From CAWGCE01 sp964480915 (lineage in GTDB: Bacteria; Planctomycetota; Planctomycetia; Pirellulales; Pirellulaceae), in NCBI GenBank assembly GCA_964480915.1, contig CAYZRS010000019.1:22952-86951 (forward strand): 64,000 bases of DNA, in the 5' to 3' direction. Made by a program: the position numbers and the translations under genes. The notes beneath the pieces were generated by a model, which had not been told where the DNA came from, did not search any database, and worked only from the letters and a program-made list of their open reading frames with translations. This document shows, piece by piece, positions 17,786-27,533 of the stretch. Position 1 is the stretch's first letter. Each line of letters begins with the position of its first letter.

Positions 17786-19681
17786 TCAAAAAGCCCACAC
17801 GTAGGGAATCAAAATCAGTGCGACCGTGGCCACCACGATGCTGAGCGGCAACCCGATTTTCAGGAAGTCGGCAGGTTTGTATCCTCCTGGCCCCATGACC
17901 ATCAGATTCGTCTGGTAACCAATGGGCGTCGCGAACGAGAGCGACGCGGCGAGTGCGATCGCCATGATGAACGGACGTGGACTCAGTCCAGCCTGTTCCG
18001 CCACACCGACCGCGATGGGAAACATCGCAACCGCCACTGCGTTATTGGTGATCAGTTCGGTGAAGACAGCCGTCAAAAGATAAATCGCGATCAATAGGAG
18101 CCAAGGACTATCGCCCACGACGCCGACGATCTGCTGCGAAATGAAACCGGCGGCGCCGGAGACCGAAAGCGCCTTCGCCATCCCCAGCGCTCCGGCAATC
18201 GTTAGGAGCAGCGGCAACTCGATCGCCGATCGCGCTTCACTCATCGATAGGCATCGAGTCACGATCATCAGTCCGGCGATGGCAATTGCTGCGATGGCGG
18301 TCGAGCTGGCTCCTGCGAGCATTTCCTGCTCGCGAAAAAAATTGGTCGAACTGAGCCACACGATTAGCGTGATCGCTAAGAGGCCAGCCCACATCGTTCT
18401 TTCATGGCGTCTGGGTGCCGATTCTTCCACGTCGCTGACAAGATAGAAGTCGCGGCTATTGCGATGTTTGCTGACAAAATCGCCCGTGGCCTGCAACAAC
18501 AACGTATCGCCCGGCTCGACAACGATGCTGCCGATCTTGTTCGAGACGCGGGCACCGTTGCGATGGACGGCAACCACCGCAGCCCCGTAGCGTTGGCGAA
18601 AAGAGGCCTCACGAATCGTCTGGCCGATGGCCGGGCAAGAACGGGACAACACTACTTCGACCAAGTGACGCTGGACCCGTGCGGCCGGATCAACTTCATA
18701 ATCTTCAGCGGCCGGTACGAGCCCTGGAATTTTCTCCAGGTCAACAATCGTTTCGACAACGCCGGTGAAGACCAATCGGTCGCGATCGTAAATGATGTCG
18801 GTCGGGCTAACGGGAGTGATCACGTCATAGCCGCGATCAATTTCGATCAAAAAGAGGCCAGGTAGGTTCCTCAGTCCGGCCGCCGCAACCGACTTACCAA
18901 TCAAATTGCAATTCGATTGTACTTTCATCTCGACCAAGTAGTCTCGCCGCAGCGCATCGAATTGGCCCATGATCTCGCGTCGATCTGGCAGCAAAACCGC
19001 TGCCATGAGAATCAACGCGATCGAACCGATGCAGGCACAGGGCAAGCCGACCTTTCCCAATTCGAAAAGTTTCATCGGCCGCACTTGGTGCGCGAAGGCC
19101 GCCTTCGTCTCCAGCTGTTCCGAGCTCGCGTCGGGACTGGCTCGCAACACTTCGACTTGAGCGATGCGCTCCGTGTGCTCTCGTTGCAGTTCGCCATTGA
19201 TGACCAACGTCGTGCTGGTACCGACGAGCGTCAGGACCCCACCCAAGATCGTGAAGTAACTGACCGGAATCAGCAGTCTCGAAGGCGACACGCCTCGCTT
19301 GCGACACCAATCCAACACGAATGGCATCGTCATGACGACGAGCGCCGTGTTCAGCAAGAATGCCGACGAACCGACCAACGCGACCCCCAATCGGCCCAGC
19401 GCCGATTTTTCATTGGTCGTGCGGCCTAGCAACCGTTCACCTAACCAATCGATCACCCCAGTTCGGCGCAAGCCGGCGGCACACACCATCAGACCACCAA
19501 TCGTGATGATGGCGTTACTGGAAAAGCCCTCGAGCGCTTGACTGGGAGTGATGACCCCGCACAGCGTGACGACGACCAGTCCGCCGAGAAAGAGAAGATC
19601 GGTCGGGACTCGCCGCATAAGTTGCAACAGCGCGAACACAACGACTGTCGTTCCCAGAGCAACGTACGCTTGCCAGCTCAT
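17786..19681 (-). CDS. SLC13-family anion permease with two TrkA-C domains
   Basis: A 631-residue inner-membrane transporter of the DASS/SLC13 group. N-terminal membrane segments (about 1-180) are followed by two cytoplasmic TrkA-C-like domains (about 235-310 and 325-410: MKVQSNCNLIGKSV..., VEVVLSRSCPAIGQTI...). Further membrane segments follow, with the conserved signatures 'ITNNAVAVAMFPIA' and 'FATPIGYQTNLMVMGPGGY' near 555-610. Such proteins import sulfate, dicarboxylates or other anions with Na+ or H+; the substrate cannot be set from sequence. The length and domain order are normal for the family. Confidence 0.92.
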   Translation of the reverse strand: MSWQAYVALGTTVVVFALLQLMRRVPTDLLFLGGLVVVTLCGVITPSQALEGFSSNAIITIGGLMVCAAGLRRTGVIDWLGERLLGRTTNEKSALGRLGVALVGSSAFLLNTALVVMTMPFVLDWCRKRGVSPSRLLIPVSYFTILGGVLTLVGTSTTLVINGELQREHTERIAQVEVLRASPDASSEQLETKAAFAHQVRPMKLFELGKVGLPCACIGSIALILMAAVLLPDRREIMGQFDALRRDYLVEMKVQSNCNLIGKSVAAAGLRNLPGLFLIEIDRGYDVITPVSPTDIIYDRDRLVFTGVVETIVDLEKIPGLVPAAEDYEVDPAARVQRHLVEVVLSRSCPAIGQTIREASFRQRYGAAVVAVHRNGARVSNKIGSIVVEPGDTLLLQATGDFVSKHRNSRDFYLVSDVEESAPRRHERTMWAGLLAITLIVWLSSTNFFREQEMLAGASSTAIAAIAIAGLMIVTRCLSMSEARSAIELPLLLTIAGALGMAKALSVSGAAGFISQQIVGVVGDSPWLLLIAIYLLTAVFTELITNNAVAVAMFPIAVGVAEQAGLSPRPFIMAIALAASLSFATPIGYQTNLMVMGPGGYKPADFLKIGLPLSIVVATVALILIPYVWAF

Positions 19682-19991
19682 TCAACTGCCTTTGTGGCTT
19701 TTCGGGTCACGATCCCAGCGATCATTACGGACGACGCTACAGATTTCCCCTCGGATAGAACAGTCGAATATCGTTCCCCTGGGGGATAACGTCAACGCGA
19801 ATCGCCGCAGGACTGGGTTAAACGGAACGTTCCCAAATGTTGATATCTTGCGTGCGACTTTTCCGGTCGCGCCAACTTGTCCTGTAAAGTTCGCGTTTCC
19901 CTTTTCGCAGCTTGATTGCGTCACGCTGAGCTTTTCGCCCATCCGATACAGGCTGAGACGTCAATTGCCTGCTCACAAAGCCACGACCATC
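19682..19991. other. Divergent intergenic region, 310 bp
   Basis: This separates the minus-strand permease from a plus-strand hypothetical gene. It should contain the permease promoter. I see no RNA gene or strong repeat. An open plus-strand frame runs from 19548 through it, but the part before 19992 lies over the permease and looks non-coding. Confidence 0.4.
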
Positions 19992-20594
19992 ATGAAGCTC
20001 CCTTGGTTCCCACTTACCGTCTTGCTGGCCGCCATTTGGTTGCCGCTGTTCACCGTGCAGACTTCCAAGCCGTCGCAGCCGCCCGTCGACGTGCTCACAT
20101 CGAAGTCCAGCTGTGGGGGATCGTTGAACTTGATTGTGATCGAAGTTGTGCCTGAGGCAGAGGTCAAATCAACGGACGAATGGAGCAATCCAGTAGCGTT
20201 GGCTGTGAAGCCAGCCGGGTTGGGGGCTCACCCCTGGACGCTGACCTGGACCGATTCGATTTCCGGACCACTGCCCCGGCTGAGTTCTCCTTGGCCAGCT
20301 CGCGACCGCACCGCCGATTTGGCGGCCATGATCGGAATTGTCGCGAAGCGAGTCGCCCTGACGTTCGCCGCGGCGCCTGACGAGCTTACCATTCCGCTCC
20401 CCGTGGAAACGGCCGATTCAGCCCCCCTTTGTGTCGCACAACCGACGGCCCTACGGGCCTCGTCAAGCGATTCGCCAGCGGTCATTCCGACCCGTCCGGT
20501 GCGGACTTCGGCCTCTTTATCACCGCCCCGCCAATATTCCAACGCCTGGCCGCGTCGAGAAAGGGCCTTCCGAGGCCGAATTCGCCGCTATTAG
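19992..20594 (+). CDS. Hypothetical exported protein
   Basis: A 200-residue open frame starting with a good hydrophobic export signal (MKLPWFPLTVLLAAIWLPLF). The rest is rich in Pro, Ser, Thr and Ala with no domain I recognise. The middle, 'EWSNPVALAVKPAGLGAHPWTL', could be globular, but the last 60 residues turn Ser/Arg-rich and less protein-like. An antisense open frame (20228-20542) has no features. I keep this gene because of the signal peptide; the function is unknown. Confidence 0.45.
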   Translation: MKLPWFPLTVLLAAIWLPLFTVQTSKPSQPPVDVLTSKSSCGGSLNLIVIEVVPEAEVKSTDEWSNPVALAVKPAGLGAHPWTLTWTDSISGPLPRLSSPWPARDRTADLAAMIGIVAKRVALTFAAAPDELTIPLPVETADSAPLCVAQPTALRASSSDSPAVIPTRPVRTSASLSPPRQYSNAWPRRERAFRGRIRRY

Positions 20595-20850
20595 GCCGTT
20601 CGCTTTCCAAGTGACCGGCAGAGCAGAAACTCGTCGCAGAGTCGCTGCGGGCGGCCCTTCAAGCCCGGATGGGGTTAGAATCCTCACCAATCGGCAAAAT
20701 CGGTACTGCCGAAAAGGCCTAAATCCGGGATCTTTGTGGCGTGAAGTCAGCCATCCAAATAAACTGAGGATTGGAATTACCTTTATTGCGTGATACCTCT
20801 TTCGGAACAGAGGGGCTCGCGTCGCGCACGATCACGGTCGGAGTTCGGAC

Positions 20851-23800
20851 ATGTCCAACCTACCATTTTGGAAACTACTCACCTTCTCTCTTACCGTGCT
20901 GATCGGAACAGCCTGCTGGGCGGACGAACCGTCTCGTATGGCAACCTACGATCATGAAGGCGAGACCTATTTTGCTCTCAGCCTCAAGGCCGACCTCGCG
21001 ACCGACGTTGGGCCGTGCGACATCGTCGTCTTGTTCGATACGTCGGCCAGTCAGTCCGGCGTCTATCGCGACGATTCTTTCGCCGCGTTCCAATCCATGC
21101 TCGACCAACTGAACAAGCAACACAACGTACGCCTTTACGCCCTGGATTTGGAAGCGGTTCCGATGGGAAGCCAATTCGCGGCCGTCGGTTCGAGCGAGTT
21201 GAAGCAATCGATCGCCCAGCTTAACGCGCGCCTGCCACTCGGTTCGACCGATATGATCGCCGGACTGAAGACGGCCATGGCTGCACTGCGTCCATCGACG
21301 CGGCCGAAACGAGTCGTCTACATTGGCGATGGTGTCAGCAAAGCGAATTTGCTACAGCTCGATGAATTCCAAGCGCTTATCGATCAACTTGTTGCTGCCA
21401 AGATTTCGGTTTCCAGTTTTGCGATTGGGCCGCATCGTGACATTCAACTGCTCTCAACGATTGCCAACCATACCGGTGGCAACACGATCTTAGATGACGA
21501 GTCGACGCCGGGCGTCGAACTGGGATCACTACTGGCTCAGTCGGTCAAAGCCGAGGTCTTTTGGCCTGGGCAAGTCGAATTGCCGGAGGCGGTCGTCGAA
21601 CAGTTCCCGCGAATGGTCCCACCGATTCGAGCCGATCGTGACTCGATCCTTGTCGGTGTCATTCATCGCCAAGCGAAACTCAATCTCCAAATGGACGGCG
21701 AAGGAAATGGTTCGAATGCACTGACTTGGACCATCCAACCGGAAGAGGCGAACGAGGACTTCGCCTATCTTCCGCGACTCGTCGACCTGGCTCGGCGTGA
21801 CGATGGGCTTAGCATGCCGACCGCCGGCAGTGCAGCGCTGCGAGAAGTCCGTCGCATGATCGTTGATGGAGCCGAAGCGCTTTCCCAGATGAGCGGACGA
21901 GCATTCGCCATGGGAGATTATAACGGCGCGGCCAAACTGGCCGAAGCTGCCCTCAAGACCGACCCCAGTCACATGAAGGCTGGCGTGATCCAAGGTGCCG
22001 TCCAAAAGAAAGCGAATCAGGCTCAGGTTTCAGGAACTCAATTCGAAGTGGACGGCGATTCCCCCGTCATCTTGCTGGGCGAACCCGAAGCGACCGAACA
22101 AGTTCAATTCACCGAACCGCCACCGGCCCCCATGCCGGGTGAGGTGATCGTCGAAGGTGACATGTTGGGCTCCGAAGTGGTGCCCCAAGGAATCGTCGAC
22201 AATGGCTTCGTATTTGAACAGCCGTTGGAATTCGAAGTGCAGCCGGAAGGTTACGTCGAAATGCGTAGCGTCAGTTCGGCTCCCGTGATCATCGACGACG
22301 TGCCTCGGGCATTCGATGATGAGAACGGACGTCTGATCGATAGTGTGGAAGCGAAGCGGCGGGCTCGCGAGGGCCTCTTGCGGGCCGAAGTTCGCAACGG
22401 CATCCGCGCCGCACGAGACGGCATGTCGAACGACCCCGAAATGGCGGTCCGTGATCTGAAGATCATGCTAGAGAACGTCAAGCGGGCTCCGGATATCAGC
22501 GGCGACGCCCGACTGCAACTTCGCAACCAAGTCGAAGGGGCCATCCGCGCAGGATTGGCACGACAGTTCGAGAAGGAACGACGCGACCAATTCAACGCGA
22601 GCAATCGCGCCCGAGCTTTGGAACGAGACAAGATCGCGAAAGCGACTCGACGTGAGGAAGAACAGCTTTCGCAGATTCTTGATCGTTTTAATTCGCTGCT
22701 AGAGGAAGGCCGTTATGGCTTGGCCGAAGAGGCCGCATTAGCCGCCGAAGAGATTTCCCCTCGACGAGTCGAACCCCTGGTGGCCGTCCTAGCGGGTCGG
22801 TACTCCGGACGTGCCCGGGAAATGCATCGCATCAATGATCTGAAGCGTCGAGCATTTTACGCCACACTGGCAACGATCGAAGAATCGTCGATCCCCTTCC
22901 CGGATGAACCACCTTTGGTCTATCCGCCCGCGGAAGAATGGGAAGCGTTGACCGCTCGACGTAAGAAGTATGCCTCGGTCGACTTGTCGACGGTCAAGGA
23001 ATCGGAACAACACATTTTTGAAGAACTCGATCGACCTACGGAAGTCGACTTCTTCGAAACGCCGCTTAGCGATGCCTTCGATACACTCGCCGAATTCCAC
23101 AATATCAACATCGAACTCAACTCGAACGAATTCGACAACCTGGGCGTCGATACGGGGACTCCCATCACCAAAACCTACAACGGAGTTTCGCTCCGTTCCG
23201 CGATGCGGCTGATCCTCCGTGAATACGACCTCACGTTCGTCGTCCGCGACGAAGTGCTCGTGATCACCTCAGTCGAAGATGCTGAACAAGAACTTGTGAC
23301 ACGCGTTTACCCGGTCGGTGACCTCGTTCTCCCCATTTCCAGCGGACTCGGATTCGGCCTCGGCGGTCAAGCCGGCGGATTCGGCGGCGGTGGNNNNNNN
23401 NNNNNNNNNNNNNNNNNNNNNNNNNNNNNNNNNNNNNNNNNNNNNNNNNNNNNNNNNNNNNNNNNNNNNNNNNNNNNNNNNNNNNNNNNNNNNGGCGGAT
23501 TCGGCGGCGGTGGCGGTGGCCAATTCGCAGTCGACGACGAACTAAAGCTGGGCGTGAAAGCGAACAGTCCATCGGCGACGGTCAAACCGACCGCACCACA
23601 AACAGTCCCAGGCGTTCGCGTCGTCCCGGCGGGATACGCTGGCAAGGTTTTGCGAGCCGCCCCGGCCAATGGCCAAACATCGGCAGAGGCTTGGAATGCA
23701 CTTTTTGCTCAGCAAGCCAAACTCGCACCAGAGAAGCAGATCACCGCTCGTGACGTGGCAGCGACGGCTCGCCATTACATGCAGGACGAGCAATACGAAA

Positions 23801-25005
23801 CGGTCGTCGAAGTCATTCACGGGGCGCTGGCCAACGGCTATCCCCAGCCGTGGATGTTCGAAGCGATGGGTTTAGCGTTGCAAGCCAAGAACGCACCGAA
23901 GAAAGATATTGAACGAGCCCTGATGTCGGCCGTCGATTTTAGCAGTCGCTTTGAAGAGCTTTACTTCGCAGCGACGTACATGTCCCGCATCGGTCTCGAG
24001 AAACGGGCCATCCAACTGATGCGTGACGCCTCGTCGATGAACCCCACCGACCCAGCACCTTATGCGCTGGCACTGAGACTGGCGCGACGCATCGGCGATA
24101 CCGAAGGGATGCGTTGGGCTTCCGTTGGCGTGCTTACGCAAGCTTGGCCGAAGGGAACTGAGAATATTGCCGCCCAGGCGGAACGGACGGCTCGTGCCGT
24201 GCTCGAAGAGCTGGAACAGGGCGGACAGACGAGCGAAGCGAAAGAGTTAGAGCAGGCTGTTACGAAAGCACTGGAGCGTGACGTTTACGCCACGGTCACT
24301 TGGTCGGGCGATGCAGATGTCGACATCTGCGTGCAAGAACCGAACGGTAGCGTCTGCTCGTTGAATCAGCAACGGACCACTGGCGGCGGAGTCCTACTCG
24401 CCGACGACGCAACGACCAAAGAAAAGCCAGAAGCACGCGAAATTTACGTTTGCCCCAAGGGATTCGCAGGCAAGTACAAACTGATGATCAAGCCGATCTA
24501 CGGCAAAGTCGATGGAGGCAAGGTGACCGTCGAAATCGGCCGACACCAAGGCAGTCAATCGCACCAATCCATGAAGAAACAAATTGCCGTCGGTGATGAA
24601 CCGGTCGTTGTCGCATTTGAGCTCGATCAAGGTCGTCGCCAACAAGAGATTGAAGAAGCACAAGTTGCCACGATCGCCAAAGCACAAGAAGCCATTGACC
24701 ACGCCGTCCTCGGACAGGTGGTCGGGGTATCCGACGCCGACGATCTCATCGCCGCTGCGTTGGCTCGGGATCGAGGTTTGGTAGGTCGCCTTCGTTCTGC
24801 CGTCGGTTTTCGACCGGTGATCACAACATTCCCTCAGGGAACGAACTTCACGGCAACTGCCGTCATTTCTGCCGACAGACGGTACGTCAGGATTTCACCA
24901 CAGCCAACATTCTCTGGCGTATCAGAAGTTTCCACATTCAACTTTGCGACTGGCGACGATGGTTTGGGGGGCGGAGGTGCTGGTGGTGGCCTCGGCGGAT
25001 TTTAG
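20851..25005 (+). CDS. Large exported VWA / STN / TPR / DUF2135 protein (contains assembly gap)
   Basis: About 1384 residues as assembled. Order: signal peptide (1-25); von Willebrand A domain (about 38-235) with MIDAS-like DTSAS and a later IGDGVS; helical/TPR-like region with charged coiled segments (about 330-700); an STN/secretin-N0-like domain (about 733-810; FETPLSDAFDTLAEFHNI, then YNGVSLRSAMRLIL and VRDEVLVITS); a Gly/Phe-rich tract holding the 100-N gap; more TPR-like helices (about 930-1130); and a DUF2135-like beta domain (about 1148-1250, VTWSGDADVDICVQEP). The C-terminus is Gly-rich. GGAG eight bases upstream supports ATG 20851. The frame across the gap is inferred. Likely an envelope adhesion or scaffold protein; the precise role is unknown. 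Confidence 0.85.
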   Translation: MSNLPFWKLLTFSLTVLIGTACWADEPSRMATYDHEGETYFALSLKADLATDVGPCDIVVLFDTSASQSGVYRDDSFAAFQSMLDQLNKQHNVRLYALDLEAVPMGSQFAAVGSSELKQSIAQLNARLPLGSTDMIAGLKTAMAALRPSTRPKRVVYIGDGVSKANLLQLDEFQALIDQLVAAKISVSSFAIGPHRDIQLLSTIANHTGGNTILDDESTPGVELGSLLAQSVKAEVFWPGQVELPEAVVEQFPRMVPPIRADRDSILVGVIHRQAKLNLQMDGEGNGSNALTWTIQPEEANEDFAYLPRLVDLARRDDGLSMPTAGSAALREVRRMIVDGAEALSQMSGRAFAMGDYNGAAKLAEAALKTDPSHMKAGVIQGAVQKKANQAQVSGTQFEVDGDSPVILLGEPEATEQVQFTEPPPAPMPGEVIVEGDMLGSEVVPQGIVDNGFVFEQPLEFEVQPEGYVEMRSVSSAPVIIDDVPRAFDDENGRLIDSVEAKRRAREGLLRAEVRNGIRAARDGMSNDPEMAVRDLKIMLENVKRAPDISGDARLQLRNQVEGAIRAGLARQFEKERRDQFNASNRARALERDKIAKATRREEEQLSQILDRFNSLLEEGRYGLAEEAALAAEEISPRRVEPLVAVLAGRYSGRAREMHRINDLKRRAFYATLATIEESSIPFPDEPPLVYPPAEEWEALTARRKKYASVDLSTVKESEQHIFEELDRPTEVDFFETPLSDAFDTLAEFHNINIELNSNEFDNLGVDTGTPITKTYNGVSLRSAMRLILREYDLTFVVRDEVLVITSVEDAEQELVTRVYPVGDLVLPISSGLGFGLGGQAGGFGGGXXXXXXXXXXXXXXXXXXXXXXXXXXXXXXXXXXGGFGGGGGGQFAVDDELKLGVKANSPSATVKPTAPQTVPGVRVVPAGYAGKVLRAAPANGQTSAEAWNALFAQQAKLAPEKQITARDVAATARHYMQDEQYETVVEVIHGALANGYPQPWMFEAMGLALQAKNAPKKDIERALMSAVDFSSRFEELYFAATYMSRIGLEKRAIQLMRDASSMNPTDPAPYALALRLARRIGDTEGMRWASVGVLTQAWPKGTENIAAQAERTARAVLEELEQGGQTSEAKELEQAVTKALERDVYATVTWSGDADVDICVQEPNGSVCSLNQQRTTGGGVLLADDATTKEKPEAREIYVCPKGFAGKYKLMIKPIYGKVDGGKVTVEIGRHQGSQSHQSMKKQIAVGDEPVVVAFELDQGRRQQEIEEAQVATIAKAQEAIDHAVLGQVVGVSDADDLIAAALARDRGLVGRLRSAVGFRPVITTFPQGTNFTATAVISADRRYVRISPQPTFSGVSEVSTFNFATGDDGLGGGGAGGGLGGF
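23394..23493. other. Assembly gap (100 N) in a Gly-rich repeat
   Basis: A run of exactly 100 N. The 20 bases before it and the 20 bases after it are identical (GGCGGATTCGGCGGCGGTGG). Merging on that overlap keeps the reading frame (removes 120 bases, 40 codons), so the true sequence may be much shorter than drawn, or may hold extra Gly-Gly-Phe units. Confidence 0.95.
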
Positions 25006-25034
25006 CGGACGGACGTGCTGTGAGCGGGAGCCGC

Positions 25035-26069
25035 TTAGCGAACGAGTCCCGGCTTGATGTCCAGCGTTAGCTCTCCCAATTGGCCCCTGTCAATCTGCCC
25101 CGCTTCTAGCTTCTCGAACGCGATGGCGCCCATCACGGCGTTGTCGGTGCAGAGCCTCATCGGAGCCATGAGCAATTCAAAGCCGTGCTTGGCTGCCGAT
25201 TCTTCCAATCGTGCTCGAAAGCGCCTGTTGGCCGCGACGCCGCCTCCCAAGCACAACCGGCTGGCGCCCGTCGCTGCGAGGGCGTGCTCTGCCTTCGCAA
25301 CCAAGCAATCGACGACCGCCTCTTCAAAACTGGCGGCGATATCGGCAATCTGAGAATCGCTCAGTTCAACCTCTCGAGGGTCAGCCGATCCAACGCCCGC
25401 AATCTGATAACGAACGGCCGTTTTCAATCCACTGAAACTAAACTGCAATCGGTCCGGTTCATGAATAAAAGACCGGGGAAAAGCATGCGCCTTGCGGTTG
25501 CCATCGACCGCCGCTTTGGAGATTGAAGGGCCACCCGGATAAGAGAGGCCCATCATGCTGGCAACTTTGTCGAAAGCTTCTCCGGCCGCATCATCGATGG
25601 TGCCACCCAGCAGGCGAAATTCGGATGGACTCTGACAATCAAACAGACTGGTGTGACCGCCGCTCACGACGTACCCCACACAGGGAAAGACGGGCCGACC
25701 CGCGGCCAACTGACAGGCATACACGTGGGCATGCAAATGATTGACGCCGATCAGCGGCACATCCAAAGCGACCGCCAGCGACTTGGCCGCCACGACGCCG
25801 ACAATCAACGAACCAGAAAGTCCGGGGGTATTCGCGACCGCAATCGCGTCGATTTGATTCAGTTTCAAACCTGACCGGTCGATCGCTTCATGAATAACGG
25901 GCAGAACCCTTTCGACATGCGCTCTGGCCGCGATCTCGGGCACGACCCCCCGATATCGCTGATGCAATTCATCTTGGGAAGCGACGACTTCGGATAAAAT
26001 TTCACGATCTTGATTGACGATCGCGGCCGCCGTTTCGTCGCACGTGGATTCGATCAGGAGTAGATTCAT
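25035..26069 (-). CDS. tsaD: tRNA N6-threonylcarbamoyladenosine transferase TsaD
   Basis: Catalytic subunit that transfers the threonylcarbamoyl group to A37 of ANN-decoding tRNAs, with TsaB and TsaE. The 344-residue length is typical. Marks are LLIESTCDETAAAI at the N-terminus, the metal-binding HxxxH in NHLHAHVYA (H111, H115), YVVSGGHTSL near 135, 'YPGGPSISKAA' near 177, and LCLGGGVAANRRFR near 275. The gene is convergent with the VWA protein (29 bp between stops). The CtpA-like protease gene lies 38 bp upstream on the same strand, so the two may be co-transcribed. Confidence 0.97.
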   Translation of the reverse strand: MNLLLIESTCDETAAAIVNQDREILSEVVASQDELHQRYRGVVPEIAARAHVERVLPVIHEAIDRSGLKLNQIDAIAVANTPGLSGSLIVGVVAAKSLAVALDVPLIGVNHLHAHVYACQLAAGRPVFPCVGYVVSGGHTSLFDCQSPSEFRLLGGTIDDAAGEAFDKVASMMGLSYPGGPSISKAAVDGNRKAHAFPRSFIHEPDRLQFSFSGLKTAVRYQIAGVGSADPREVELSDSQIADIAASFEEAVVDCLVAKAEHALAATGASRLCLGGGVAANRRFRARLEESAAKHGFELLMAPMRLCTDNAVMGAIAFEKLEAGQIDRGQLGELTLDIKPGLVR

Positions 26070-26107
26070 CGTTGTGTCTTGTAAGCTCTGGCTATGGCTG
26101 GCTACGG

Positions 26108-27439
26108 CTATGGCCGAGATGACTTAACGCGTAGGTACTCAAACGCCTTCTTGACTTGAGCGTCAACGTAGAAAGGCAACGCTTTCTTTGTATCATCGTT
26201 CCCGCGAATGAGGAACGCGTCGCGCTGGTAAATTAGCATCGCCCGCTGTTCGGATCGCGACAATTTGACTTCGTAGCCTTCGTCGGGGCGAACTCCCCAG
26301 TCATCCGAGTCGGTCAATTCGGACGTCCGATGGATGTTCTTTCCATTGGGGCGCAGGTAGGTCGACGTCGTCAATTTCAAAGCGCTCTTGCCGTCCTGAA
26401 GCATCACAAGTCGCTGCACGCTCCCCTTCCCCCACGTCCGTTCGCCAATCACAACCGCCCGACGGTTGTCCTGCAGGCAAGCGGCAACGATCTCGCTGCC
26501 ACTAGCGCTGAACGAATTCACCAACACGGCCATGGGAAATTCGGTGTACGAGCCGCCTGGCAACGCCTCCCATTTTTTCACCGGCACATTCCGTCCTTGC
26601 GCCGAAACGATGTCCCCTTTGGTCAGAAACAGGTCGGATACTTCAATCGCCGCAGTCAGCAGACCGCCCGGGTTATTCCGCAAGTCGAGTACCAAACCGC
26701 GAATCTGTTGCTCATGCAGGCCTCGGACGGCCTCTTTTAGATCATCGGTCGTGTGGGCTCCAAACGAAGCGATGCGGACGTAGCCAATCTTCTCCTGTGG
26801 GTCGATGAAGAAATCCCACTCGCTGTTCGCCCTTCGCCGAACGCCAATCACCGTTTCTAGTTGAACCGTTTCTCGATTGAGCACGACATCGAACGACTTG
26901 CCGGCTCGGTCGATCGTCAAGCGAACCTGGGAGCCGACCGGTCCCTTCATCCGCGTGACGGCTCCTTCGACACCGATCTGGGCTGTCGCCTTGCCCTCGA
27001 TATGCGTGATCTCGTCACCCGCCTGCAAACCGGCTCGTGAAGCGGGCGTTCCCGCGAGAGGGCTCACGATGCGGATGTTGCCGCTTGCCGCCTCATTGAT
27101 TTGAATGCCAATTCCACCAAATTCTTGTTCGACGTCCCGTTGAAACTCGAACATTTCCTCCGGTGCGATGTAGTTCGAATAGTTGTCAAGTTTGGAAAGG
27201 ACGCCTTCGATCGCCGCTTCCATCAACTCACGTCGGGTAATCGGCGCGACGTAATTTCGTTCGACCTCATCGATGGCATCGACGAACAATCGCATCAGTT
27301 CGTAATCATCGGCCGGCTGATCACGAGCGGTGCCCTGCCCCTCGTCAGTCGGCACACGCTCCACGATGGACGCTTCTTGTCCTACGACGCAAGCGACCGA
27401 GCCAAACAACCACAGAAAACCAAACAATCGAACCATCAT
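26108..27439 (-). CDS. S41-family carboxyl-terminal processing protease
   Basis: Periplasmic serine protease of the CtpA/Prc family, 443 residues. Signal peptide 1-20; helical N-terminal segment; PDZ domain about 107-185 (SPLAGTPASRAGLQAGDEI); S41 catalytic domain about 215-400 with DLRNNPGGLL near 252. The catalytic Ser lies in SASGSEI (311-315) and the general-base Lys is K338 in TWGKGSVQ. These enzymes trim the C-termini of exported proteins. The WD40 gene lies upstream on the same strand (95 bp gap) and tsaD downstream. Confidence 0.94.
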   Translation of the reverse strand: MMVRLFGFLWLFGSVACVVGQEASIVERVPTDEGQGTARDQPADDYELMRLFVDAIDEVERNYVAPITRRELMEAAIEGVLSKLDNYSNYIAPEEMFEFQRDVEQEFGGIGIQINEAASGNIRIVSPLAGTPASRAGLQAGDEITHIEGKATAQIGVEGAVTRMKGPVGSQVRLTIDRAGKSFDVVLNRETVQLETVIGVRRRANSEWDFFIDPQEKIGYVRIASFGAHTTDDLKEAVRGLHEQQIRGLVLDLRNNPGGLLTAAIEVSDLFLTKGDIVSAQGRNVPVKKWEALPGGSYTEFPMAVLVNSFSASGSEIVAACLQDNRRAVVIGERTWGKGSVQRLVMLQDGKSALKLTTSTYLRPNGKNIHRTSELTDSDDWGVRPDEGYEVKLSRSEQRAMLIYQRDAFLIRGNDDTKKALPFYVDAQVKKAFEYLRVKSSRP

Positions 27440-27533
27440 CTCTTCCTAAGCGAAAACATCATGCGTCCCGGATGCACTATAGCGATGCAGAACAAGTGCG
27501 AACAGGAAGTGTGGCGCAGCGATCAGCCACCGA

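Noticed and set aside
23394..23493. Run of N as a biological low-complexity region
   Set aside because: It is a standard 100-N scaffold gap.
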